Source: Neospora caninum Liverpool
Taxonomy: Eukaryota; Apicomplexa; Conoidasida; Eucoccidiorida; Sarcocystidae
Direction of reading: 5' to 3'
NCBI RefSeq assembly: GCF_000208865.1
Contig: NC_018398.1
Coordinates: forward strand, 682,001-746,000
DNA length: 64,000 nt
The notes below the pieces were generated by a model. The model saw only the letters and a list, made by a program, of their open reading frames with translations. It searched no databases and had not been told where the DNA came from. Both the position numbers and the translations under genes were made by a program. This document shows, one piece after another, positions 24,817 through 35,759 of the stretch (positions within the stretch are counted from its first letter, which is position 1; every line of letters begins with the position of its first letter).

Positions 24817-26753
24817 TTACGTTGCACTTTGTGAGCAGTTTCCTCTCTGGCAGTCGGCCAGGCAGTCCATGTCTCCCTTCCGACAGTCGGAGCAGCATTT
24901 TTGTTTGTTTCCGAAAAGTCCACTATTTCCAATGGGGCGGTTACCATTTCCCGAGTTCGAATAGTCCGGGCGGTCATACCTGTCTCCTCGGTTGTCGTTC
25001 CCGAGCAACCCTCCGCCTCCTCCCAGCAAGCTTCCGACGCCTCCCCCTCCGAGCAAATTTCCTCCCGCATTGCCTCCGAGCAAGTTTCCTCCAACTGCAT
25101 TTCCAAGCAAATTTCCGGAAACGCCCCCTAGGAGCCCGTTGCTGTTCCCATTCATGCCGCCGAGGAGGTTGCCCCGGCCGCCGCCTCCCAAGACGTTGTC
25201 GAGAAGCGAGTTTCCATTTCCGTCCAGCAATCCCTCCGGCTCGGCTCCTGAAGAAGCGGACGAAACAGAGGCTTGCTGAGCACGACTGCTCTTTGAAGAA
25301 GAGACAGAAGACGAGGGAGAAGGTGAGGACAGGCCGACCGAGGTAAGAGCCATTTGAGCGAGGGCGGGGAAGTCCGGTGCGGGGAGGCCGCCTCGAGAGC
25401 GCAGAAGAGCAGAGACGTCGCCCAAGGTGTTGAGACCGTCTGTGACTGACAGGATTCCTGGCACCCCAGAGTTGAGGAGCGCAAGAGGCATGCCGAATGC
25501 GTCCACAGCCGAGAAACTCAGTCCCGTAGGCACGGAGCGTGGAGACACTGTGGCGGTATCACCCACAAGAGAAGGGAAAAGAGACGACAGGCCTGATGGG
25601 AAGAAAGAAGAGTCTTGTCGAGAAGAAAGCGGCTCCGTCAGTGGAGACGGAGGAGTGAAGGAGGTCTTGTCTTTGTTCTTTTCTTCTTTAGCTTGGCGGA
25701 AGGGAGATGCCTTGGAGGGAGAAGTTACGGAAGACGCCGTTGTCTCCTGGAGCGGAAAGTGTGCAGCTTTTGAGTCAGCGCGCGCGCGAAGACGCCGGGC
25801 CGAGACCATTGTCGGTGGAAAGAACGTTGACTTCTGAAGACACGCAGGAGCCGCCAACAATGGAAAGAGAACAACTATTCGCATATGCGCATCTTTCACC
25901 AGCACATGCGGAGACTGATCCACACATTTTGAGAACAACGTACACGGAGCTGTGCTTAGGTTCAAGTGGGCCAACAGTATGCTGTAGAGAACCACATTTA
26001 GGCATCATGTGGAGAGCAGTGGCATATGTCGCGAACAAAACCGAACTCAGCTGCGTCAAAACATGGAAAGGCGACTAAGGACCAGCGCAAGACCAAGCGA
26101 CACAGAAAAGCCGAAACCAGTTGGGGCGCGCTTGAAACGCGAACGTTTCTGCTTTCTGTCAGCCCAGACTCATTTGTCGCAACAGTCAGAAAGGGGGCGC
26201 CTTCTTTGCCGAGGAAAGGTATTTTGTGCTTCTGGATTGTCTTGAAAGACTTTGGAAATGGAAATAGAGCCTTTCTGCAAGGGAAGCTCGCCTCACCTTG
26301 TCAGCGAGAACGCGAGAGGGTTCGTAGTCTGTGGCAGGGAGCAGCGTCAGCGCTACGAACAGGAGAGACAAAGGAAGGAAAAACTGGGACAACAGAGAAG
26401 ATAGAACCGGTAACGCAACCTCTCTGTCGCTGGAAACGAACAAGACTGCCCCCCGGAAAACCAAAACATGCACACGTCTCGGCACGAGTGTCGGCCGAGC
26501 TGTCGTTCGTGTCGTTCCTCTGGTTCATTCCTCGCCCTTTCTTTCCCGGACACTCTTCGCTAGGCTCACCTGCCTCTGCGGCCCCCTCCAGTGCTGCATA
26601 AGGCGTTGCTTCGGCGTTTTTCTCTGCGTTCGCGAGGAGCGAAGCGATTCTGCCGCCGCTGTTCCCACCCCGCAAACCACCAGGTGTTTTAAGCAAGAAC
26701 ACAAAGAAAAAGAGGGAAAGTTGGAAAGAAACCCCAGAAGCCCGACGCGCCAT
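24817..26753 (-). CDS. Secreted Gly-rich (NLLGG-repeat) protein with Cys-rich tail
   Basis: I do not recognise this protein. Three exons fit in phase: 26753-26570, 26352-26297 (or from 26328, same frame) and 25833-24817, giving about 418 residues. The N-terminus is a signal peptide (hydrophobic core SFQLSLFFFVFLL). Residues about 81-280 are Ser/Pro-rich with a hydrophobic patch (MPLALLNSGVPGILSV). About 281-362 is a Gly/Asn/Leu repeat with NLLGG or GLLGG recurring. About 393-413 carries six Cys (CCSDC then CLADC then C), probably disulfide-bonded in an oxidising compartment. An RGD triplet occurs near 362. Secretion is the only function the sequence supports; a structural or adhesive surface or vacuole role is a guess. 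The stop codon overlaps a donor-like ACGTAAGT, so a further 3' exon is possible. Exon 2 is the least certain part. Confidence 0.6.
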
Positions 26754-29418
26754 CGTGATGCAAATGCCACGTACTCTCTGCCTGGATCGCCTCAGCTCAG
26801 ACATACATGTGTAGAGAACCACTCGCATATATGTATATATATGTATATATGGTGTTGTACGTAGCGTTTTCTGTTTGGAGAGAGGCAGGCGGGAATACGA
26901 ATCGTGTTCTATTTAAACGGGGGAAAAGAGCTACACTGGCTCTTGCGTTTGTCGTCCTCTGTCTGCTTGACAGAAGAATGCTTCCTGTGGGACGTCCCTG
27001 GACTCAAGAGAGAGAAGGGAGCGTTTCAGCGGAAAACAGAGATGTGAAGAAACGGCACGCGCGTGAAAAGGAACCCTGTCCACTTCTCCTTGGAAGCGCA
27101 GTGGTACATCCATACAGAGGTGTATGAGGTTTCGTGCGGAAACTTGCAAGAGGATCCGCGGGGTCTTCCCCACTGTGGAACAAGCGCACACGAAAGACAG
27201 AGTCACTGACACCTATATTGTGCACCCGAGGGATACCTTTCTTGACCGAATTTTTTTCGAGATAAACTGAAAGCGGAAACACGCCGAAATGCACTGGCGG
27301 TTCGCAGTTCTCGTGAAGTGTACCACTACCTTGGAAAGAATGAGACAGAGTGTTTGTTGCCTTCGCGTTGTGAACAGCCTGCGTCGCTTCCCCAGGTGGA
27401 GGCCCTGGAATCGCCGGAGAGAAGTGAGAGGTTCTCTGCCAAAAGTTTTTTGCCCAGAAAGCACAGCGAAAACTGACAACGGAACAGGAACAAAGATGGA
27501 AGCGCGGGAAGGGGACACCCAGTCGAGTGCGGAGAAGCACCCGCAGAGTGTGTTCACGGGAGGGAAGAAAACGAGGTCACAAGCCGAAGGTATTTCGAAG
27601 ACCAAATTCTTTCCCTCTTTCTTATCTTCCTTTTGAGCTTCTCTCCTCTGTTCGAAAACCGCTCCAGAACGAAGGCACATGTGTGTATACATATATGTGT
27701 GAAACGGTGTGTCTTGATGTGTGCGGTGAATGAGTTGTTTCAATTATTCAGCGTAGGGTAAAACAGTAGAGCTTCAAATGTGTGCCGTGGAACCCCGTCG
27801 TGGTTGTCCGCCGGAGCGGTGAACGTGAACCAGGCGCTTCTCCCCGTTTCTCCTGTCCTCTGCTGTATCTCGACTTCAAGGGTGCCCTCGCTGGGTTGCC
27901 TTCTCTAGAACGCTCCGTTTCACGCAGAAATCGAAACAGAACAGAGATTCGGCCTTCTCTCTAAATGGCAAAGTCAGTGGAGAGACAAGGCCAAACAGCC
28001 AAGCGCGAGTGTGTACCGAGATGCCCTATGTCTCTGACTGTGGATGCATCTTTTCTCGGTTCTGGTTCGAAGAAACAGGCTCCATTCTAGAGGAAGCCAT
28101 TTGAACGGGATATATACACCGCCCACCGTGTTTTCTGAGCGTTCGTTTCGATAGCTTGTCCTTCGATCTCCGCCCCGGTGAAGATGTGTGCGTCTTCGTC
28201 ACAGACAGGTGATGTGTCCCACTGACACGGGAGTGACGCACGAAACGAGGTTTGTTGCGGTCTGATTTTTTTGCGCACAAGTCGACATGAGTTGAGAAAA
28301 ACACAGTGAAGAAGACAACGGGACTGGCGACTCCACAGTGCAGAAGGGATGCACGACGCACCTATGAGGGCTCAGGGGCGATGTGTGAAAGTGAAAAGAG
28401 AGCCGCGATCCCTCGGGTTTTCCTTTGAAAAAACATAAACTCGCGAGAGGCAAAGAGTTAACACAAGAAAAACAATGCAAAGGTCCCCAGCAGACAAGGC
28501 TCTCCTCTAAAGCAGATATTTGCGCAAGACGTCCCGCTTGCTGCCGCGATCTGCAGGGATGAGATCTCAGTGTGTCCTCTTTCTGGCCGGGAACAACATC
28601 CTCCCCTGAGACCATTCGACTGATGTGTGATGATGTGGCGAGGAAGGGGTAGAGAAAAGAAAGAGAATGAGGACAGAAAGATTCTCTTCCTCATTCGGAG
28701 AGAAGCGGACCTAGAAAAGAATCTGACACAAGCACCCCTCCTCTTTTCCTTCTACACCGCCGGGCCCATATATTTACGCCCGTCACGCGTGCATGCACGC
28801 GTGACGGGCGTAAATGTGTAGAATTAGGCACACCGGAAGACGCACATCCACATCTGCCCAAATAGAGTCTCTGTCTGAGGGCCAAACAAAGCATCCAAGA
28901 AAGGTAGCCTACACACAAAACTTATCGCTCCTCTGAACGCGGGTTCGCCGCATTGAGTGCCTGCTCGTGTAGATATTTGTAGTCTTTTCCCAAAATGCAT
29001 CGGCCACGTCCCACTTCCCCAGGCTTCTTCCAACTGGGAGTCGGAAGGGCCGCGTGAATCTTTTTTCGTGAAAACGAGACACGACGCACGCCGGGGCTCC
29101 TTGTCAGGCGCCGCCTCCCCCGTAAAAGCTCGTTCCTGTTCCATCCGCAACGGCTACGCGCTTTCCAGGGGAAACAACTCAGAAATGTGAAATTCGCCAC
29201 GCGCGCGCAGTCGTCTCGAAGTACGTCCAATGTGGCACACTTTTCTTCGCATCTCAGGTTACACCCACGTGGGAAGGTCTTCGTTTCTGAGGCACTTTAA
29301 ACGTCGCGCTTTCCCGTCCGTCTTGTCCTCAAAGGCTGCGTGTGCTTCCCTCAGGAAAGGTTCCTCGTTTAGCCTGCAATCCTTTTTGTGTGTTTGCCTA
29401 CCGGGGCCCGCCGAGCGT
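26754..29418. other. Spacer between secreted-protein gene and GAP50, with palindrome
   Basis: Both flanking genes are on the minus strand, so this should hold the GAP50 3' UTR and the promoter of the secreted-protein gene. Open frames (for example 27004-27540 and 28199-28615, minus) lack motifs or good splice context. The only striking element is the 44-bp palindrome at 28772-28815. Confidence 0.5.
28772..28815. repeat. Perfect 44-bp palindrome centred on GCATGC
   Basis: The sequence reads identically on both strands over 44 bases. Each 22-base arm begins ATTTACGCCCGTCACGCG and runs to the central GCATGC, with no unpaired spacer. It lies about 600 bases past the GAP50 stop codon. GCATGC-type hexamers are known promoter motifs in Toxoplasma. 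A transcription-factor site, a cruciform-prone element or a recombination relic are all possible. Confidence 0.95.
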
Positions 29419-32071
29419 TTATTTCATGTAACGCGAGACGCCGCTCGCGACAGAGAGCGACAGGAAGATGGTCGCGATGCACAGACCAATGGTTCCAACC
29501 ACGCGAACAAAGACGTCGCGACCCGGCATCTTTCCCATCTCCGGAACGGGGTAGTAGCGGACCTCGGGCAACTGGCTGACAAAGTTGAAGGCGTCGATCT
29601 GCAAAACCAAAAAACATTCGCGGAATTACAAAGTAGGAACGGAAGAAACGGATGGACGGGTTAGAATATCTCTTCTTCGTAGCGATTCGCTCGAAAAAAC
29701 CGAATGCACATATGCGGTGCGCCAATGCTCGGTTGTACATACACCCGACACCTCGACTCTTCAGCACGGTTGCTGCGCGCGTGCTGCATTCTCTCGACAA
29801 CAAAAGACTTATTTTTGCTTACAGATTTCCTCTCCGGGCGGTTCTTCAAGGGCTGCTTGTGAGTGTAGAGAGTTTCTCCGGTCGTGCCACTGACGAGGCG
29901 GGTGACCAAGCCTTCAGCTGTCAATTCAAAGAGGCAGAAACCGGTCTCGCTGCCGTAGTAGAGGCTGCCGGAGTGCTTGACGATGGCAGATCCCGCGGCC
30001 TTCGCGCCAGCACCGCAGCTCACGTGGCTGATGTTGTCGTCCTAAACAGAAAATGGGAACGCGAGAAAGCGAGATATGGAGATAGACAAGAACACGGACT
30101 ACTCAAGGAGGGTCGATTCGGCTGCGACTCCACACACTGGGCGTATTCCCACAGACGCACAGGCGCCACATCCCGATGCACACATTTCCGATACATCCTC
30201 ATGCATGGACCGCTATCGGCGTGATTTTTTAACTGTGGCCACGTGGCGCGGAAGGCCTATCCAGAGAAAGGCGTTTCTTCGCGTTCACCAGATGCGCTAT
30301 GCCTTGACAGAAAACAAGTCCTTCAAGAGTCGAAACATCGGTTCTGCCAAGGCCATCATCACTAGCTCGCGTACCCAAACTCCACTTGCACACACGCGTT
30401 TGCTTGTCAGTGCAGCTCCTGATCTAGGCATTTCCCCCCTCGCTTACCGAGATGACTTCCAAGCTGAAGTCGTAACCGGAGATGTAGGCGTCGATATTGG
30501 CCTTCTTCAGCAGAGGCTGGAGGTAGTATTGGAGCATGGAGTCTCCCTTCGAGGCGCCGCTGGAGTAGACGGGGCGGTCCGCGACGACGATGATGTAGTC
30601 GAGGATCTTGGGTGCGAGCTCGAGGGTCTTCTCCAGATCTTCCCACGCGCGGCTGGTCACGTTCGAGAAGGGGAAGGAGGAAGAAAGCACCCAGGTGTCA
30701 ATGAAGATCATGCCCACGCTCATGTCCTTGTGGCCAGAGTTGATGAATGCACCTCCTGTGGAGAAAAACAGACAAAGTCGATGATTCCACGCGAAACCAT
30801 CATGAGAAGCAGGCTAGGCGCAAACGGCCTGATCGACGGTGCTCCACGGGACGTAGGCCTCCACGCTGGTGGTGCTTCCCAACTTCACTAGATTCGACTC
30901 CAGGTGGGCGTGTTTTTCCATTGTCTCCCCATAAAAATATATATATATGAGATACGAGGAGATACAAACAGAGATGGCGCAACGAGCCCCGGAAAGGGCG
31001 ACACAAATTCTCGCGGCTCGGCTGCTACACAGCTGCCTGGAAGTGTCATCAAAAGCCAGAGTCCACATGGACCATCCAAGACTGCACGCAACGGCAGATA
31101 ACGTCGAACAACTGGAAGGAAGCTGCATGTGGTGTGGGTGGAGAGCTGAAAACCCACACGTCTCTAGTTTTTTAAAAACAAAGCGACATGCGCAGTATTT
31201 GTACCCATACGTCTGGTTTTTCCACCTTATCTCGGTCTCTCTGTCGACGAATGCTCGGTTCCCAGGTCTTGGGGGAAAGTCGCGTACGATCACACGACCA
31301 CTCCGTCCGTGTTTGCCCTCCATATAAACGTTTTTCTATCGATATGTGCATGTGTTAGCATTGTTGTACATATGTCCACACATTACTGAGCGTGCAGGAG
31401 CGTATGTGGTTCTTTCGTGGGCCTCTTGCTTCCTCTGTTTGCTGCTTGCGCCCGTTTGGCCACGTACCGGTGTTGGCGGGGAAGTGCATAAGGTAGTGGT
31501 ACCACCAGTTGGGCAGAGTCCACTTGGGGTAGCCAGTGTTTTCCGCTGCGGCAGCGGCCTCGGAAGCATCGGATGGCGCAAGTTTTCCTTCTTTGATTTG
31601 TTCGCTGGTGGCGGCGTAAGTGAGTTCGGTACGGAGGGCTTCCGAGGTGTAGTTCCCGCTCCAGTCGTCGACACCGAGGACGGTGAAGAATGGCATCTTG
31701 AGCGCGCCGTTGGGGTCACTGTACACGTTTTCGAATTCCGTTTGCCATTTGGTATCGTTCATGCCCGACACGCCTCCGGCGAAGTTCGATCCGGGAGAAG
31801 CGATGAAGCTGATGTGTTCAGCGGCGGCGACTTTCTTCAGAGTGTCTGCGACAGTCTTCTGGCTGGTCGTGCCGTAACCCCAGTTTCCGAGGCCGACGAA
31901 CTTCAGCTGGGCGTCGACGGACGACGGCGCGCTCAGGATTCCGAGGATAACGCAGAGAGAAAAGACGGGGAAGAGCAAGGCAAGAGTTGGGCGGGATCGC
32001 ACAGCCTTTTCGACGGAACCCGCAGAGCGGGAAGAAGCCGCAGGGGCGGCGGCAACTGGGGCGCTGGCCAT
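29419..32071 (-). CDS. GAP50: GAP50, glideosome membrane anchor (purple acid phosphatase fold)
   Basis: Four exons: 32071-31468, 30755-30448, 30041-29823, 29598-29419. Phases agree, giving 436 residues. The N-terminus is a cytosolic Ala/Ser-rich tag and a signal segment (LALLFPVFSLCVILGIL) ending near SSVDA. A metallophosphoesterase-like domain follows (KFVGLGNWGYGTTS, YDFSLEVI, SHVSCGAGAKAAGSA). Near the C-terminus is one membrane helix (IGLCIATIFLSLSVA) with the short tail SRYMK. In Toxoplasma GAP50 anchors the MyoA motor complex (GAP45, MLC1) to the inner membrane complex; targeting follows the secretory route. Expected metal ligands are replaced: GDWG by GNWG, GDN by GSN, GNHD by GVDD, and the GHDH His pair by YDF. 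This fits a structural rather than enzymatic role. The start is the first ATG of the open frame, in context AAAATGGCC. The gene is divergent from the Hsp110 gene across a 5-kb spacer. Confidence 0.95.
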
Positions 32072-34600
32072 TTTGGGAGTCCCGTTTCAGAAAAAACCAG
32101 AAAGTGGACTGCGAAGAAACACGAGAGAAAACGGACGAATGTGGGAACAAAGTGAGGAGCAGCGGAGAAGGCGCAAGAGGTAAACGAAAAAAATTTCTCG
32201 CAAGCGCTGAGAAAACGTGGTGGAAAGCACGCAGCCAGACGCGCGCACCGCTGGCCGCGGTAGGTCTTTCTCGCGGGCGGCAGATGTGCAATTTCTAGAA
32301 AGCTTGCGCGCGGGACTGTCTTTCTCCAGCGATTTCTGTCTGCACGACCCTGCTTTTCGATAGTCTGTGCGCGAAAAGGGCGCAGGCTGGACGCCGACGA
32401 GTCCCAGAGTTGTCAAAAAAACGACGAAGAAACACTTCGCAAGCGGCGCACCCTACGCGAAATGAGAAAGGGACAAGAAATGCCAATGTCGAGATCCAGA
32501 GACAGCGGCGTTCGGCAGATGGAAAAAGCAGAAATCGTGGAGGAACGGCGCGCGCACTCGCGCGCTTCGTCGTCCACTTTCCTCGCCGGCATCCAACGCG
32601 ATGCCAACCGACACCACACTTCCCCCTGCGCGCAAGCGGGCCGCTTGTCTTCTCAACACAGGTAGCAGAGGTACTCGGGGCCTTAGGGGCCGCGTAGAAA
32701 AGCACGAATGGACGCGGCGAAATGCAGGCCGCGCAGATAAGCGAGCAAACCGCGTAGGAGACCAAGAGACAGAAACAAAAAAACGCCAAAGGAAAAAAGG
32801 CGCGGCCCCGTTCTTGGTGGCTTCCTCTTCCGCCTTCCACACCTACACCTCCACGGGTGAAAGTGTACTCAGTTCACGACAGTGCTATGTAGCCAGCAGG
32901 TATCTCAAAACGGTAGCATCTTTAAGCTTTTTTAACGCTGCGTAGCCAGGGTACACGCACACGTATTTACGCATCTGGAATGGAGTTTCCGGCTTTTTTT
33001 CGTGGTCATGCACTACACGTGGGGATCGGGAGAAGGAAGGCCGCAGCAACTAGGCAAGAACCAGGAGAAAGCATTCGGCGTTTCGTTTCTTGCTGTAGGT
33101 TCCTGGCTAGGTTCCTTCGCTAGACTGCGACTACTTTTTGCGAATATGCGTTTGGAAGCGAGACGCGGGTGCGGAAACCAGATTCAGCATTCCCATCGCC
33201 GTCTAAATCAGACCTGGACAGCAGCTTTTATTTTTTTCTCTTCTCGCTGGTGTACGGACACCGCAGACACACGACAGTGCTGTCCTTGATGTTCCAGTTC
33301 TTTAATTTTCCACCACTGGCGACGAGGGGCCGGCCTTCCTTGCCCGAGAAAATAGACGAGTGAGTCCGCTGAACCTCGCTCGGCGAATGCCGACTTACAG
33401 GTCAACAGTAGATGCTCAGTTCGTGTTTCCACTGATTTGCTGAAGCTACATACCAACGAATGCCAATCTTTCCCCGTAGCAAAGATGGTCCTTCACACAT
33501 TCGGGGATCTAGCCTTCAAGGGTGGGGTGCAGAATCGGATTTTCCAGATTTGCGTGGATTCTCTGGTAAGCGAAAGGATGCAACGGATTCCTGTGGTGAA
33601 CTGACAAGTGGAGAATGTATATATGAAGGAGCCGTCCATCCGCGCATCGCATCCAGTGTATCTGTAGACTGAGACGCCAGCACTCTCCAAAAGCTGTTCC
33701 ATATATACCTTCGTTCTCATATGCCGTGCGCACATAGGCGCCGAGAGAGCCGGGGGCTCTCACTCCCACTTCTTGGAGCTCAAAAGTCGCATCAGCGGGA
33801 CTAATCGGTTTAGAAAGAAGTCGGGCTACACTTCGATTGCACGATACGAGACACAGGGAGCTCTCCCAAGAAGGTGATACTCTCTCTGCGTCTTTTCCCC
33901 TGTACGACTCTAAAAGGAGAACAGCCTGCGTTGAGAGGACAAAAGTGACCGCAGGTCTGTTAAAACAAACGTTCAAAATGTCATGACCCCCACATGCAGT
34001 GTTCCTCGGTCTTTTTTTCCGTTGACATTTTTTTGCCGCTCATGGAAGGCAGCCTCACTTCTATGTGGCAAATTCTGCAAGTCAGAAAAGTGGGATTTTG
34101 CTTGCGCAGGATTCCCACATCTTCAAGACGTAAAAACCTGCCATGATTATCGGTGTCCTATTCTGAAGTGCTTTCTGTCGTCGGTCCACAGCAATTCTTT
34201 GTAGATTGCACAAAACACAAATCTGTAGTTGGCTCGTTGGTGGGAGACTCATCTTTCCATTCTTGGAAGTGCCGTGAAAATCATCCTCCCTTTCCACTGT
34301 TCTCCCAGAGGTGTTGGAGAAACAAGATTCCAGATTCCCATTTGCAGGCGACTTGTCATCGTGGGGGCTGCCATTCGAAGGAAGATATGGCGCCCGTATG
34401 CAACTGCCAGACTGATACATATATTGTAGCTTGCGCTAGCACTCTGTCTGACGCAAATTCCCTCGGGATTTCCGGAAAAGATGAGCCGTTACCTTCTGAG
34501 AGACGAAGTATCTCCCAATTCGGTTATTAAAAGCGGGACATCTTTTCATAGTGGACGCATGTAGTATCCATATCCTTTCTCTTACACATCATGCTTTTTC
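32072..34600. promoter_or_regulatory. GAP50 upstream region; no gene seen
   Basis: The first several hundred bases upstream of the GAP50 ATG are pyrimidine-rich on the minus strand and probably contain its promoter and 5' UTR. Beyond about 32.9 kb the DNA becomes more AT-rich with only short, motif-free open frames on both strands. It grades into the mitochondrial-derived segment to the right. Confidence 0.4.
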
Positions 34601-34914
34601 ATCCACATTCTCGAGGGAGTCTTAAAATTGCGTTGTCTTCCCCTGCATGTGTACGCTTGCATCTCGTGCACAGATCACGGGAAAACAAGAAGATGCTGCC
34701 CTATAGACTGCAACACACACAAAATATCCATTATTTTTTTAACTCCCATTCCTAGCTTGCATCGAGTGTCGCCGTTGACCCGTGGTGTCAGCAGCGTTGC
34801 GACGCAAGCAGCATTTTCATGAGATACGGAGGAACACCGCAGTACTTTAGTGAATCCTGTTTGCTTGGAAGCTGTACCCTTTAAAACTGTTGGTTTAGAA
34901 GGAGCACACACTGA

Positions 34915-35000
34915 CCGGGTAGTAAAATATAGGATGGTAGCTAATCTACCGTAGAAGATGGAAGTCGCTAGTGGGATAGCACTACCTATAATAATCACGA
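34915..35000 (-). pseudogene. cob: Nuclear copy of mitochondrial cytochrome b, C-terminal fragment
   Basis: On the minus strand the frame reads IIIGSAIPLATSIFYGRLAT then ILYFTT, which matches the end of coccidian mitochondrial cytochrome b as I know it. The match dissolves after YFTT into unrelated sequence and the frame continues without the native stop. It is a nuclear insertion of mitochondrial DNA (NUMT), not a functional gene. Flanking DNA from about 34.7 to 35.6 kb has similar base composition and may hold further mitochondrial rRNA or gene fragments that I cannot assign by eye. Confidence 0.8.
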
Positions 35001-35600
35001 TTTTGGTCTAAAATTACTCGCCGGTTATTTTTCCGAGGCTTTCATATTTCCAAAAAAGGCAGGACACCATATAAACCCAGTTTGTTCTATCATATGTGCT
35101 CCCCAGCAGCGGTTCCTTAGAGTTCGCCCCCGCTACTCCAGGTGTGCGAAGGGTTCGAGTGGTCTCAGGAATTTATGGCATTCAATCTCGTCCTCACTGG
35201 CAACATCCCAACAAGACCACACCTGTATTCGGGGCTGATTCTATGTGGGAATCACGGATCTCACTGCCTGGATAAAGGAGTACACGGCAGAGTTGTTCTA
35301 CCTTTGGACGGAAACGCGACAGTTCCACATTTTCTACATCGTGTATAGACCCCCCAAGAGCAATTAAACTGTAGGATTATCGAGTTTGATCCGTACGCTC
35401 CATCGGCCAACTCTGTTCATCTGGTTGCTGCACACTTGCGCACCCATCGAGAATCTGATCCCTGTGGATCACCCTCCGCTCGAAAGGCAGCAAGGAGCGC
35501 CACACTTTGAACTGCCACCACACTCTCGCAAGGTACCTTCTGTGGCGTCCACCGAACTACTTTTCAAAGACACAGAACTCCGGCACTGGAACTCCAACAA

Positions 35601-35712
35601 ATGAGTTTCTGGGGTGCTACAGTGATTACAAACCTCCTTTCTCCAATACCATATTTGGTACCTTGGCTACTGGGAGGATACTACGCATCTGATGTAACAT
35701 CAAAACGATTCT
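35601..35712 (+). pseudogene. cob: Nuclear copy of mitochondrial cytochrome b, central fragment
   Basis: The plus strand encodes [20 protein letters not shown] and then [17 protein letters not shown], the conserved central region of cytochrome b that includes the Qo-site segment. The upstream PWGQ and the downstream continuation are missing or degenerate. It lies 600 bases from the C-terminal fragment and in opposite orientation, so the insert is rearranged. With no start, no flanks and substitutions present, it is a NUMT relic. Confidence 0.88.
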
Positions 35713-35759
35713 GGGGGAACGTAATACCGTTATGTAGTTCGAGAGTGGGATCCGGCTGT

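Noticed and set aside
25834..25884. A second apparent signal peptide (MRIVVLFPLLAAPAC) just before the Gly-rich exon
   Set aside because: The stretch reads as a splice-acceptor pyrimidine tract ending TCTTCAG, and a separate in-phase signal-peptide exon lies upstream. It remains a possible alternative start.
28627..28918. Open frames on both strands sharing the peptide LRPSRVHARVTGVN
   Set aside because: The identical peptide on opposite strands is simply the translation of the 44-bp palindrome, not evidence of genes.
31346..32155. Long plus-strand open frame (269 codons)
   Set aside because: It is exactly antisense to GAP50 exon 1, whose minus-strand product is clearly conserved; the plus frame has no motif.
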